From an uncultured bacterium (GTDB lineage Bacteria > Actinomycetota > Coriobacteriia > Coriobacteriales > Coriobacteriaceae): a DNA stretch of 64,000 nucleotides. Positions 1 through 8,151 of the stretch are shown piece by piece; positions within the stretch are counted from its first letter, which is position 1, and every line of letters starts with the position of its first letter. Both the position numbers and the translations under genes were made by a program. The stretch spans positions 9,772 to 73,771 of the forward strand of contig CAJMST010000010.1 in assembly GCA_905216145.1 (NCBI GenBank), in the 5' to 3' direction. The notes below the pieces were generated by a model. The model was not told where the DNA came from. It ran no database searches and saw only the letters and a list, made by a program, of their open reading frames with translations.

Positions 1-1520
1 CCGGTTTTGCCCACCACGGCGCGATCGCACATCGTCACGCCCTCGGCGGCCAGCAGCGGCACCTTGTTGCCCTGGCCAAACGGCTCAAGACGGGAAATCT
101 GCTCTATATTCTCGATATTCAGCTCGGAAAGGTCGACCGTGGCGGCAACCTCGTCGATGTCTTCAAAGTCCTCGGCGGGAATCTCCGATAGCACGGCGGA
201 AAGGCGACGACGGAATTCATCGAGCTTGGATGCCTCGATGGTCACTCCCACCGCACCGGCATGTCCGCCGCGACGAATCAGCAGGTCGGAACAGCGCTCG
301 ACGGCGTCAAACAGGTTAACTTTGCCCACCGAGCGACCAGAGCCGCGCGCGATACCGTCCTCGATCGAGAACAGCAGCGCCGGCACGTGGTAGCGGTTGG
401 TCAGACGGCTTGCCACGATGCCCTTGACGCCCTCGTGCCAGCCTTCGCCGCCCACGACGATCGCGCGTCCGCCGTCATAGGCCTCCTCGACCTTTGCCAT
501 GGCATCGCGCGTGAGCTCCGCCTCGATCTCACGGCGCTGGCGGTTGATTTCCTCGAGCTCAGCCGCCAGTGCGCTTGCTTCGATGGGATCGCGGGCAAGC
601 AGCAGGTCGAGCGCCAGCTTGGGATCAGCCATGCGGCCGGCAGCATTCAGACGAGGGATGAGCGAAAACGACAGGCCGTCGGCCGTAATGGTAGAAAGGT
701 CCGCCTTGGCGAGCGCGGCAAGCGCGATATAGCCGGGGCGAGCGGTTACGCGCATCTGCTGGATGCCCTCGGCAACCAGCGCGCGGTTCTCGGGCGTGAG
801 CGGCATCATGTCGGACACGGTGCCCAGCGCCGCGACCTCGATTAGCGAACGCCAATACGACGGCTTGCCCAGGCGCTCACCCAGGACTTGCACCAGCTTG
901 AGCGCCACACCAGCACCGGCAAGCTCACGCGAGGGGCCCTCGTCCTCGAGCTTGGGGTCAGTCAGGGGCACACCCTGCGGCACCTGGTCGGAGGGCTCGT
1001 GATGGTCCGTGACCACCAAATCGATCCCCAGGCTCTCCAGATAGGAAACCTCTTCCTTGGCGGCAATGCCGTTATCGACGGTCACGATCAGCTGGGGGCG
1101 AGCGAGCTCGTTAACGCGGTCGAGCGCCGCGCGCGAAAGACCGTAGCCCTCATCAAAGCGATGCGGAATAAACGGCGTAACATCGGCGCCAAACGTGCGC
1201 AGCGCCTCGGTCAACAGGCAGGTCGACGTAATACCGTCAACGTCAAAATCGCCAAAGACTGCAATGTGCTCGTGGTTGCGAATAGCACGCTCGACGCGGT
1301 CGGCGACGACCGACATGCCCGGGATAATGAGTGGGTCGGCCCAGTCGCGATCGAGCGAAGGCGTCAAAAACAATTGGCCCTCTTTGATGGAGCCAATGCC
1401 GTGCGCGACCATAATGCGCGCCACCAGCCCGGGAATGCCCAGACCAGCCGAAAGCTCCTTTTCGAGCTCGGGGTTTTGCTGAGCGACCGCCCAGCGATGC
1501 GTCGTCTTAAGCGATGACAT
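1..1520 (-). CDS. recJ: Single-stranded-DNA exonuclease RecJ, C-terminus outside window
   Basis: RecJ degrades single-stranded DNA 5' to 3' in recombination and repair. The reverse strand is open from position 1 up to an ATG at 1520, about 506 codons, and the gene continues beyond the window. Visible DHH-family signatures are DFDVDG at residues 91-96, a VDNG motif near 149, DHH at 172-174, an NAAGRM motif in mid-protein and the DHHA1 signature GGHAGAVG further on. These are the metal-binding and substrate-binding motifs of the family. The start is preceded by a G-rich stretch that could serve as ribosome site. A perfect TATAAT lies upstream at 1629-1634. The identification is firm; only the C-terminal OB-type part is missing from view. 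Confidence 0.95.
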   Translation of the reverse strand, partial: MSSLKTTHRWAVAQQNPELEKELSAGLGIPGLVARIMVAHGIGSIKEGQLFLTPSLDRDWADPLIIPGMSVVADRVERAIRNHEHIAVFGDFDVDGITSTCLLTEALRTFGADVTPFIPHRFDEGYGLSRAALDRVNELARPQLIVTVDNGIAAKEEVSYLESLGIDLVVTDHHEPSDQVPQGVPLTDPKLEDEGPSRELAGAGVALKLVQVLGERLGKPSYWRSLIEVAALGTVSDMMPLTPENRALVAEGIQQMRVTARPGYIALAALAKADLSTITADGLSFSLIPRLNAAGRMADPKLALDLLLARDPIEASALAAELEEINRQRREIEAELTRDAMAKVEEAYDGGRAIVVGGEGWHEGVKGIVASRLTNRYHVPALLFSIEDGIARGSGRSVGKVNLFDAVERCSDLLIRRGGHAGAVGVTIEASKLDEFRRRLSAVLSEIPAEDFEDIDEVAATVDLSELNIENIEQISRLEPFGQGNKVPLLAAEGVTMCDRAVVGKT

Positions 1521-1628
1521 AGGCACCCACCCCCGATAGGGGCAGGTCGCCGCGATACCTCTCACGGTTCATAGCGATGAGTCCTCTGTGTATGCCCGCT
1601 TCGGCAGGCAGATCTGTTGAACGGATTT

Positions 1629-1634
1629 ATTATA
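1629..1634 (-). promoter_or_regulatory. Possible -10 box of recJ
   Basis: The reverse strand reads TATAAT about 110 bases before the recJ ATG. No good -35 hexamer is seen at the usual spacing. A GC-rich repeat (CCGCGG twice) lies just upstream on the transcribed strand. Confidence 0.4.
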
Positions 1635-1794
1635 CCGTGCAGCGCGGACGCAAAACGCCGCGGTGCGCCGCGGTTTCGGCAAACGATGGCGGTAATGGTC
1701 TCGAAATAATCGAGCGTTTCAGCCGCACGGACGCATACGAGCGTCTAGCATATCCATACAAACGAGTTCGCGGATAAAGGGAGTCACGGGACAT

Positions 1795-2793
1795 ATGAAG
1801 CAATGGGCTGGACTGGGAAAGTTCCTCGCGGGGCATATGCAGATCATCGTTCCGATTTGCGTGGCGCTCGGCGTGCTCTTTCCCCAGCAGATCGGCGTGC
1901 TCAAGCCCATTGTTCCCGCCCTCTTCGCCTTTATGACGTTTCAGGGCGCGCTCAGCAACACTTTTCACCAGGTAGCCGAGGTGTTCCACCGTCCGCTGCA
2001 CCTGATTCTGGCGCTGCTGGTCTCGGCAGTGCTTATTCCCATCGCGGCGTATGCCATAGGGTCACTCTTCTTTGGCTCCAACCCCAACCTTGTCTGCGGC
2101 ATCGTGCTCGAGTACAGCGTGCCCGTGGCCGTCACCGCTTTTATGTGGATCAGCATGTTCGGCGGCAACGGCCCGCTCGCGCTCACCATCATCCTGACGT
2201 CCTCGGTTATCTCCCCTGTGACGATTCCGCTCACGCTTAAGCTCTTGCTGGGTGCCACCGTCTCGATCGATGTGCCGAGCATGATGCAAGACATGGCCTT
2301 TATGATCGCCATCCCCGCCGTGCTCGGCATCGTGATCAACGAGCTCACGCGTGGATGGGGACACGAGAAGCTCTCCCCCGTGCTCTCGCCCGCCTGCAAA
2401 TTCATGATGATGGGCGTTATCGCCTCCAACTCCACCGCCATGAGCGAGTACGTGCTGCACATGAACGCGGTGCGCCTGGAAGTCGCCCTCTTTATTTTGA
2501 CCTTCGCCATCAGCGGCTTTGTCATCGGTTTTCTGGTCGCCCGTGCGCTGCATCTGCCATATAGCGAGACGGCTACCATGTGCTTTACCTGCGGCATGCG
2601 TAACATCTCTTCGGGCGCCGTCATCGCCACGCAATACTTTCCGGGCGAAGTCGTATTCCCCGTCATGTGCGGCACGCTGTTTCAGCAGGTACTCGCCTCG
2701 CTTATCGGACATCTCTTTGAGCGTCTAACCGGCGAGGAGCGCGCCGCCCAGCGCAAGCGGGTCGAGGCCGGCCGCGACGCCATGGCACGCTAG
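1795..2793 (+). CDS. Bile acid:sodium symporter (BASS) family transporter
   Basis: A 332-residue polytopic membrane protein with about nine or ten hydrophobic segments throughout its length. The paired elements EYSVPVAVTAF (about residue 103) and TCGMRNISSGAVIATQYFPG (about 263) match the two core-helix signatures of the BASS/SBF transporter fold. Family members carry organic anions such as bile acids, pantoate or keto acids, usually with Na+. The substrate cannot be read from sequence. The gene stands alone, divergent from recJ and convergent with the DUF4931 gene. An AAGGGAG lies 12 bases before the ATG, slightly far for a ribosome site. The family is confident; bile acid transport itself is not shown. 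Confidence 0.85.
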   Translation: MKQWAGLGKFLAGHMQIIVPICVALGVLFPQQIGVLKPIVPALFAFMTFQGALSNTFHQVAEVFHRPLHLILALLVSAVLIPIAAYAIGSLFFGSNPNLVCGIVLEYSVPVAVTAFMWISMFGGNGPLALTIILTSSVISPVTIPLTLKLLLGATVSIDVPSMMQDMAFMIAIPAVLGIVINELTRGWGHEKLSPVLSPACKFMMMGVIASNSTAMSEYVLHMNAVRLEVALFILTFAISGFVIGFLVARALHLPYSETATMCFTCGMRNISSGAVIATQYFPGEVVFPVMCGTLFQQVLASLIGHLFERLTGEERAAQRKRVEAGRDAMAR

Positions 2794-2820
2794 ACTGTCC
2801 GCAGTGTGCGGGCGCTCACT

Positions 2821-3621
2821 TTACGATGTGAGCGCCTCCAGATGTGCACGGAGTCGCTCCGCATCGACATCGAGCGTGGTCTCAGCATTGACCTGGGCCA
2901 AGCGATAGCCGACAAAGTAGGGCGAAACCACCCAACGCGGCAGCGCCTTGGCAATGGTCCGACCGCCCAGGTGATAGAAGAACAGGTTATACGACTCTGC
3001 GCGACCACCGTGGTGCTCGTTCAGGATATAGCGCAGAGCTACCTGGATTGCATCGGCGAAGAGATCCGCCTCGGCTTGATCTCTCGTGTCATCGCTGGCG
3101 GCGATTCCCTGCGGGGCTGAAACGTTGATCTCAAAGAACCCCATGATGGGTTCGGTTGAGATGTTGGCCGAGATCCTCCCCTGTTGCCAGACATTGATGC
3201 CTTCGAAATTGGCGGAAGCCAGCGAAGCATAGCCGTCTTCCTGCTCCAAACCCACAATCTGCATGTGCGGATGAACGAGGCTACCGCCCGAGAGCGGACC
3301 CTTGTTCTTGTACATGAGCACGCTTCGATACTGCTGTGAATCGATCATCTGCTGCCAGCAACCCAGGGCAAACCGCATCACATGGTGGAGTTCATCCGGC
3401 TCATAGGTCACCAGGTCGGCATCGTGATCGGCCGACTCGATCAGCACGGTTTGATGGGTGGCGCGCAGGGTTTTGAACTTATTCTCGAGCCAGATGCAAT
3501 CGCCATCACGGCGAATGATGTCGGTGAGCCCTTCTGTATCGCAAAAGGGACACGCGGTGCCGGGGCGGCGGTTGTCGTCGGGCTTACCGTTCGCCTGCTG
3601 AACGTCAAATACCAGCGCCAC
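2821..3621 (-). CDS. DUF4931 family, HIT/GalT-like protein
   Basis: A 266-residue protein resembling galactose-1-phosphate uridylyltransferase-like HIT proteins (DUF4931). It has an N-terminal zinc-type CPFC pair near residue 25 and the HIT-like element LVHPHMQIVG near residue 115, whose histidines would form the nucleotide-transfer site. The substrate is unknown. It starts with GTG three bases after the cutC stop, and a GGAGG sits inside the last codons of cutC, so the two are co-transcribed and translationally linked. The family call comes from recognising the motifs; the biochemical role is open. Confidence 0.75.
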   Translation of the reverse strand: MALVFDVQQANGKPDDNRRPGTACPFCDTEGLTDIIRRDGDCIWLENKFKTLRATHQTVLIESADHDADLVTYEPDELHHVMRFALGCWQQMIDSQQYRSVLMYKNKGPLSGGSLVHPHMQIVGLEQEDGYASLASANFEGINVWQQGRISANISTEPIMGFFEINVSAPQGIAASDDTRDQAEADLFADAIQVALRYILNEHHGGRAESYNLFFYHLGGRTIAKALPRWVVSPYFVGYRLAQVNAETTLDVDAERLRAHLEALTS

Positions 3622-3624
3622 GGG

Positions 3625-4302
3625 TTATACCTCCAGCGGCACAATCTTGGTGCCATGGAGCTCGGAGGCGCCCAGTGCCGCCGCCACGGTATCGCGGTTG
3701 GCCGTGGAAATGCCGCCGCCGGGAAGGATGGTCAGGCGGTCTCCCGCACACTCGATAAGACGCGACAGATGCTCCAGGTTGTCCTCAATCGGCGTGCCGG
3801 CGGCACCGCCGTGCGTCAGGATGCGCGTAACGCCGCAATCGACGAGTGTGTCGACGGCATCGAGCTGAGCCTCGGGCGAGAGCTGGTCAAATGCCATGTG
3901 GAAGGTGATGTCGATGGGCTCACGCTTACATTCCTCGGTCGCGCAGCCCGCGGCCATCACGAGGGCGCCCAACGTAAGCTCGTCGAGCGCCCATCCGTCA
4001 GCGCAGGGCTTGCAGCAGCCAAAGACCAAGCCGTCAACGCCGGCGCTCACGGCAAGGCCCAGGTCCATCTCCATCATACGCAACTCGTCCTGGTTGTAAT
4101 GAAAGTCGCCGCCACGCGGACGGATCATGCACATCACTCGCGCGTCATGCTCGTGAGCATAGCTGACTGTAGCGCTGATAACGCCGGCAGAAGGCGTGGT
4201 GCCACCAACGGCAAGGTTATCGCACAGCTCGATGCGCTTTGCACCGGCATCGATAGCTGCCGGCACCCGCTCAAAGTTCTCGGCACAAAACTCATACAGC
4301 AT
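3625..4302 (-). CDS. cutC: CutC family protein
   Basis: A 225-residue TIM-barrel protein of the CutC family, once linked to copper homeostasis in E. coli, though that role is disputed. Characteristic stretches are FCAENFERV at the N-terminus, GAKRIELCDNLAVGG (residues about 19-33), MIRPRGGDFHY, and a TLGALVMAA region followed by LTHGGAAGT and ILPGGGI towards the C-terminus. The reading frame stays open further upstream, but the ATG at 4302 matches the family N-terminus and follows a GGGGGTC ribosome site. It is first in a two-gene operon with the DUF4931 gene. The family is sure; the function is not. Confidence 0.88.
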   Translation of the reverse strand: MLYEFCAENFERVPAAIDAGAKRIELCDNLAVGGTTPSAGVISATVSYAHEHDARVMCMIRPRGGDFHYNQDELRMMEMDLGLAVSAGVDGLVFGCCKPCADGWALDELTLGALVMAAGCATEECKREPIDITFHMAFDQLSPEAQLDAVDTLVDCGVTRILTHGGAAGTPIEDNLEHLSRLIECAGDRLTILPGGGISTANRDTVAAALGASELHGTKIVPLEV

Positions 4303-4360
4303 AGATAGACCCCCAAAGACAGCAGACGTTTTCCGACGGGCATTGTCACACATCCCCATG

Positions 4361-4429
4361 AAGTTGCGGTGGAATAGGGACTCTTTTGGCCTCTGGAGCC
4401 CGTATTCAGTCCCTATTTCACCGCAACTT
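4361..4429. repeat. Palindromic element P1 with GGGAC core
   Basis: Inverted repeat with arms 4361-4382 and 4408-4429 (22 bases, one mismatch) around a 25-base spacer. The arms contain AATAGGGACT. It lies between cutC and livF, directly beside the livF terminator. It is one of several similarly built palindromes in the window. Confidence 0.8.
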
Positions 4430-4430
4430 A

Positions 4431-4467
4431 AAAAGGGGCGCTGACTGAGATAGTCAGCGCCCCTTTT
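4431..4467 (-). terminator. Terminator of the liv operon
   Basis: A perfect 16-bp stem (4431-4446 with 4452-4467) and five-base loop, A-rich on one side and T-rich on the other. It sits just after livF on the reverse strand. The A/T flanks mean it could work in both directions. Confidence 0.9.
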
Positions 4468-4477
4468 GTTAGGTGGG

Positions 4478-5191
4478 TTAGCCTCCGAGGTAGGCTTTGC
4501 GGACGTTGTCGTCATGCAGGAGCTCTTGGCCGGTGCCGGTCATGGTGATCTTGCCGGTCTCGAGCACGTAACCGCGTGTGGCGATGGAAAGCGCCATCTG
4601 CGCGTTTTGCTCGACCAGAAGCACCGTGGTGCCGGCCTTGTGCAGGTCCTCGACAATCTGGAAGATCTGTTCGATCAGAATCGGTGCCAGACCCATGGAA
4701 GGTTCGTCGAGCATAAGCAGTTTGGGGTTACTCATAAGGGCGCGCCCCATAACGAGCATCTGCTGCTCGCCACCTGAAAGGGTGCCGGCGACCTGGCGAC
4801 GACGTTCCTTCAGGCGCGGGAACTGCTCGTAGACGCGCTCCAGGCCCGGAGCAATTGTGGACTTGGGCTGTGTATAGGCGCCCATCTCCAGGTTCTCCTC
4901 GACCGTCATCTGCAAAAAGGCGCGACGACCCTCGGGAACCTGAGCCAAGCCCTTACCAACCAGCTTATCAGCGGGCGTATGGGTAATGTCCTCGCCCATA
5001 AACTTGATGGAGCCGGTCTTGGAGCGCAGCAGGCCCGAGACGGTCTTGAGCGTTGTGGACTTGCCGGCACCGTTGGCACCAATCAAGGCCACGATCTCGC
5101 CCTCGTTAACGTTAAAGGAGATGTCCTTGATGGCGTGGATGGCGCCGTACCAGACGTTGATGTTGTAGACGGAAAGCATCGGCTCTGCCAT
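4478..5191 (-). CDS. livF: Branched-chain amino acid ABC transporter ATPase LivF
   Basis: One of the two cytoplasmic ATPases that power branched-chain amino acid import. It has 237 residues, the usual length. Walker A is GANGAGKST at 38-46, the ABC signature is LSGGEQQML, and Walker B is LLMLDEPSMGLAP. The LivF-type phrase VPEGRRAFLQMTVEENL is clear. The ATG follows the livG stop directly (TAAATG), which indicates translational coupling. It is last in the livJ-H-M-G-F operon and is followed by a strong hairpin terminator. Confidence 0.95.
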   Translation of the reverse strand: MAEPMLSVYNINVWYGAIHAIKDISFNVNEGEIVALIGANGAGKSTTLKTVSGLLRSKTGSIKFMGEDITHTPADKLVGKGLAQVPEGRRAFLQMTVEENLEMGAYTQPKSTIAPGLERVYEQFPRLKERRRQVAGTLSGGEQQMLVMGRALMSNPKLLMLDEPSMGLAPILIEQIFQIVEDLHKAGTTVLLVEQNAQMALSIATRGYVLETGKITMTGTGQELLHDDNVRKAYLGG

Positions 5192-6052
5192 TTAGTTCTC
5201 CCCCTTATCCTGCTTACCCAGATACGCCTCGATAACGGCGTCGTTGTTCTGGATTTCCTCCGCCGTACCCTTGGCGATAACCTTGCCAAAGTTAAGCACG
5301 CAGATGCCCTCGCAAATGTTCATGACGAGCGACATATCATGCTCGATAAGCATGATGGCGATGCCGAAGGTGTCGCGAATCTTGACGATGTTCGCCATGA
5401 GCTCTGCGGTCTCGGACGGGTTCATGCCGGCGGCAGGCTCGTCGAGCAGCAGTAGCTTGGGGTTGGTGGCAAGCGCGCGGACGATTTCCAGACGACGCTG
5501 AGCGCCGTAAGGAAGCGAGCCGGCCTGTTCATTTGCCAGGTGCTCCATGTCAAAAATGGACAGCAGCTCCATGGCGCGCTCGTGGGCGGCCTTCTCGTGC
5601 TTCCAATACGTCGGCAGGCGCAGCACGCCCTCAAAACCGGAGTAGCGCTCCTGATTGTGCAGGCCGACCTTAACGTTGTCCTCCACCGTCATGGTGTTGA
5701 ACAGGCGAATGTTCTGGAACGTACGGGCAATACCCATGCGGTTGACCTGGTAGACCGACTTGCCCGAGGTGTCCTCACCGTCGAGCAGGATGGTGCCGTG
5801 CGTAGGCTGGTACACCTTGGTGAGCAGGTTGAAGACCGTGGTCTTGCCGGCACCGTTGGGGCCGATGAGACCGGCGATCTCAGTCTTGCCGATGGTCAGG
5901 CTAAAGTCATCGACTGCCTTAAGGCCGCCGAATTCAATGCCCAGGTGGATGCACTCGAGCGCCGGGCGCTGGCCCAAGTCGCGGTCGGGAACGATGGCGC
6001 CAGAAGGATACGGGACCATCTTGCCCTTGTTGAACTCAAACTTACTGGGCAT
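5192..6052 (-). CDS. livG: Branched-chain amino acid ABC transporter ATPase LivG
   Basis: The second ATPase of the importer, 286 residues. Walker A is GPNGAGKTT, signature region LPYGAQRRLEIVRAL and Walker B LLLLDEPAAGMNP. GIARTFQNIRLF is the typical LivG Q-loop region. The N-terminus is about 30 residues longer than in many LivG proteins. The start at 6052 overlaps livM by 11 bases and has an AAGGAGG site nine bases away, which settles the start. Confidence 0.95.
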   Translation of the reverse strand: MPSKFEFNKGKMVPYPSGAIVPDRDLGQRPALECIHLGIEFGGLKAVDDFSLTIGKTEIAGLIGPNGAGKTTVFNLLTKVYQPTHGTILLDGEDTSGKSVYQVNRMGIARTFQNIRLFNTMTVEDNVKVGLHNQERYSGFEGVLRLPTYWKHEKAAHERAMELLSIFDMEHLANEQAGSLPYGAQRRLEIVRALATNPKLLLLDEPAAGMNPSETAELMANIVKIRDTFGIAIMLIEHDMSLVMNICEGICVLNFGKVIAKGTAEEIQNNDAVIEAYLGKQDKGEN

Positions 6053-7121
6053 CGGCTGTCACCTCCTTCTTGGAAGCAAAGCGGTCCTTAATGCGTGCGA
6101 AGAACGCCTTGAGCTGTGGGTTGTTAGTAAAGACCATGACCAGAATCAACACGATGGCATAGATGAGCATGCGGTAGTCCGAGAACTGACGGAGCAGCTC
6201 GGGGAGCACCGTGAGCAGCGCCGCAGCGATAACGGAGCCGCGCATGTTGCCCAGGCCGCCCAGGACCACGAACACCAGAATGAGGATGGACGTATTGAAG
6301 TCGAACTTAGTGGCGGAAAGCTGCGAGAAGTTACCGCCGAACAGGGCTCCGGCAGCACCGGCGAGGGCAGCGGAAACCACGAAGGCGATCATGCGGTACT
6401 GGGTGACGGAGATGCCCACGGACTCGGCAGCAATCTTGTTGTCGCGCACGGCAATAATGGCACGACCGGTACGGCTGCGAACCAGGTTGAGCACAATCAC
6501 GAGCGCGACCATAACCAGGATTGCGCCGGCAAGGAAGGTCGAATAGGTCGACACGCCCGATGCGCCCTGCGCGCCCTTGATAATGGCGGTGCCGTCCTCG
6601 AGCAGGTGCAGGTCGTCGATCGTGGAGTTACCCGTGATATTAAAGATCACATGCAGGCCGCGGGAATCGACGCCCACAATGAGGCAGGTGACGACCTCTT
6701 TGATGATCTCGCCAAAAGCCAGGGTCACAATGGCCAGATAGTCGCCGCTCAGGCGCAGGACCGGGATACCGATCAAGAAGCCCAAGATGGCAGCGGCGAT
6801 AGCGCCGACCACAATGCTGATAATCAGGCGCATCGGGTCGGACGGAACGGCGCTCTCCAGTGCGACGGCGGTGACGATTCCCGTATAGGCGCCGACGCTC
6901 ATAAAGCCCGCGTGGCCCAGCGACAAATCGCCCGCGATGCCGACGACGAGGTTAAGGGAAATGGCCATGACGATGTAGGCCGTAATGGGAACCAACTGAC
7001 CGGCGATCATGCGCGGGATCATGTGGTTCGACTGCATAAAGAACACGATGGCAAATGCCACGATGCACATAGCGTACGTGACAAAGTCGTGACGCGTCTG
7101 CTTGTCTTTAAGAAACTTCAT
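6042..7121 (-). CDS. livM: Branched-chain amino acid ABC permease LivM
   Basis: A 359-residue inner-membrane permease of the liv importer with about nine or ten membrane helices. It contains the LivM landmark GDLSLGHAGFMSVGAY and the EAA-like stretch VRSRTGRAIIAVRDNKIAAESVGI, which contacts the ATPases. The frame also offers GTG at 7130, but the ATG at 7121 has an AGGTGAG site at better distance, so it is preferred. It overlaps livG by 11 bases at its 3' end. Confidence 0.92.
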   Translation of the reverse strand: MKFLKDKQTRHDFVTYAMCIVAFAIVFFMQSNHMIPRMIAGQLVPITAYIVMAISLNLVVGIAGDLSLGHAGFMSVGAYTGIVTAVALESAVPSDPMRLIISIVVGAIAAAILGFLIGIPVLRLSGDYLAIVTLAFGEIIKEVVTCLIVGVDSRGLHVIFNITGNSTIDDLHLLEDGTAIIKGAQGASGVSTYSTFLAGAILVMVALVIVLNLVRSRTGRAIIAVRDNKIAAESVGISVTQYRMIAFVVSAALAGAAGALFGGNFSQLSATKFDFNTSILILVFVVLGGLGNMRGSVIAAALLTVLPELLRQFSDYRMLIYAIVLILVMVFTNNPQLKAFFARIKDRFASKKEVTADAQ

Positions 7122-7130
7122 AACGCTCAC

Positions 7131-8012
7131 CTACACCTTCTCGGGGACGTACTTGCCCAAGAGGCCGGCAGGCTTGACGAGCAGGACGATGATCAGAACA
7201 CCAAAGACGATGGAGTTGGCAAGGCTCGTGGAAATGTAGGCCTGCGCCATCGCCTCGATGATGCCGATGAGAATGCCACCGACAAAGGCGCCGGGGATGG
7301 AGCCGATGCCACCGAAGACGGCGGCGTCGAAGGCCTTGATGCCAGGCATGGCACCCGTCGTGGGCTGCAGCACCGGCGAGTAGGAGCACAGGAGCACGCC
7401 GGCGATGGCGGCAAGGGCGGAGCCGATGGCAAACGTCATCGAGATGGTGCGGTTGACGTTGATGCCCATGAGCTGAGCGGCGGCCTTGTCCTCGGACACG
7501 GCGCGCATGGCCTTGCCCATCTTGGTCTTACCTGTAAAGAACATCAGGCCGGCCATGATAACCAGGCAGGCGACGATGGTGACGAGCGAGACGGCGCTTA
7601 CGTTGAACTTGGCCAAGAACTCCGGCACCTGGAAGGTGACGAGCGAAGTGAAGTTCTTGGGCGTGGCGCCCCACAGAAGCTGCGCGGCATTCTGCAGGAA
7701 GTAGGACACGCCGATAGCCGTGATCAGAACGGCCAGCGGGCCCGCCTGGCGCAGCGGTTTGTATGCCAGACCCTCGATGAGGACACCGAGAACGGTACAG
7801 ACCACACAAGAGAGAATTACAGATGCCCAGCCCGGGAGGCCGAGATACGACGTGGCACAGAACGAGACATAGGCACCGACCATGATGACGTCGCCGTGAG
7901 CGAAGTTCAGCATCTTGGCGATACCGTAGACCATGGTGTAGCCCAACGCGATGATGGCGTAGACGCTGCCCATGGACAGGCCGTTGACCAGGTATTGGAT
8001 AAAGACCGTCAT
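7131..8012 (-). CDS. livH: Branched-chain amino acid ABC permease LivH
   Basis: The partner permease of LivM, 293 residues, all helical and hydrophobic. It has GSVYAIIALGYTMVYGIAKMLNFAHGD near the N-terminus and GRAMRAVSEDKAAAQLMGIN-like coupling sequence (here KAMRAVSEDKAAAQLMGI). The frame is open back to 8105. The ATG at 8012 is chosen because an AAAGGGGG site is nine bases upstream and the product then has the normal family length; ATG 8021 would touch that site. Confidence 0.93.
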   Translation of the reverse strand: MTVFIQYLVNGLSMGSVYAIIALGYTMVYGIAKMLNFAHGDVIMVGAYVSFCATSYLGLPGWASVILSCVVCTVLGVLIEGLAYKPLRQAGPLAVLITAIGVSYFLQNAAQLLWGATPKNFTSLVTFQVPEFLAKFNVSAVSLVTIVACLVIMAGLMFFTGKTKMGKAMRAVSEDKAAAQLMGINVNRTISMTFAIGSALAAIAGVLLCSYSPVLQPTTGAMPGIKAFDAAVFGGIGSIPGAFVGGILIGIIEAMAQAYISTSLANSIVFGVLIIVLLVKPAGLLGKYVPEKV

Positions 8013-8088
8013 GTTCCACATCCCCCTTTCGAATAGGTTTCCAGTTGATGTATGAAACAGGGACGTTACATCGTCCCTAGATACCAAG

Positions 8089-8120
8089 CAAGCAGGGAAG
8101 GCCAAAACCTCCCCTGCTTG
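8089..8120 (-). promoter_or_regulatory. Stem-loop between livJ and livH
   Basis: Inverted repeat with 13-base arms (8089-8101 and 8108-8120, one mismatch) and a six-base loop, without a T-run. A second small hairpin (AGGGACG / CGTCCCT, 8059-8078) follows. Such a stem could stabilise the livJ message or stop part of the transcripts, so that the binding protein is made in excess over the membrane parts. That role is inferred. Confidence 0.6.
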
Positions 8121-8151
8121 GGATCAAAACCGCGCTATGTAAGGCGGCTAA

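Noticed and set aside
1641..1690. CCGCGG repeat upstream of recJ as an operator
   Set aside because: The repeat is short and made only of G and C in a GC-rich genome, so chance is likely.
5760..8036. A 758-codon forward open frame
   Set aside because: Antisense to livG, livM and livH; its Asp/Gly/His-rich product has no domain features.
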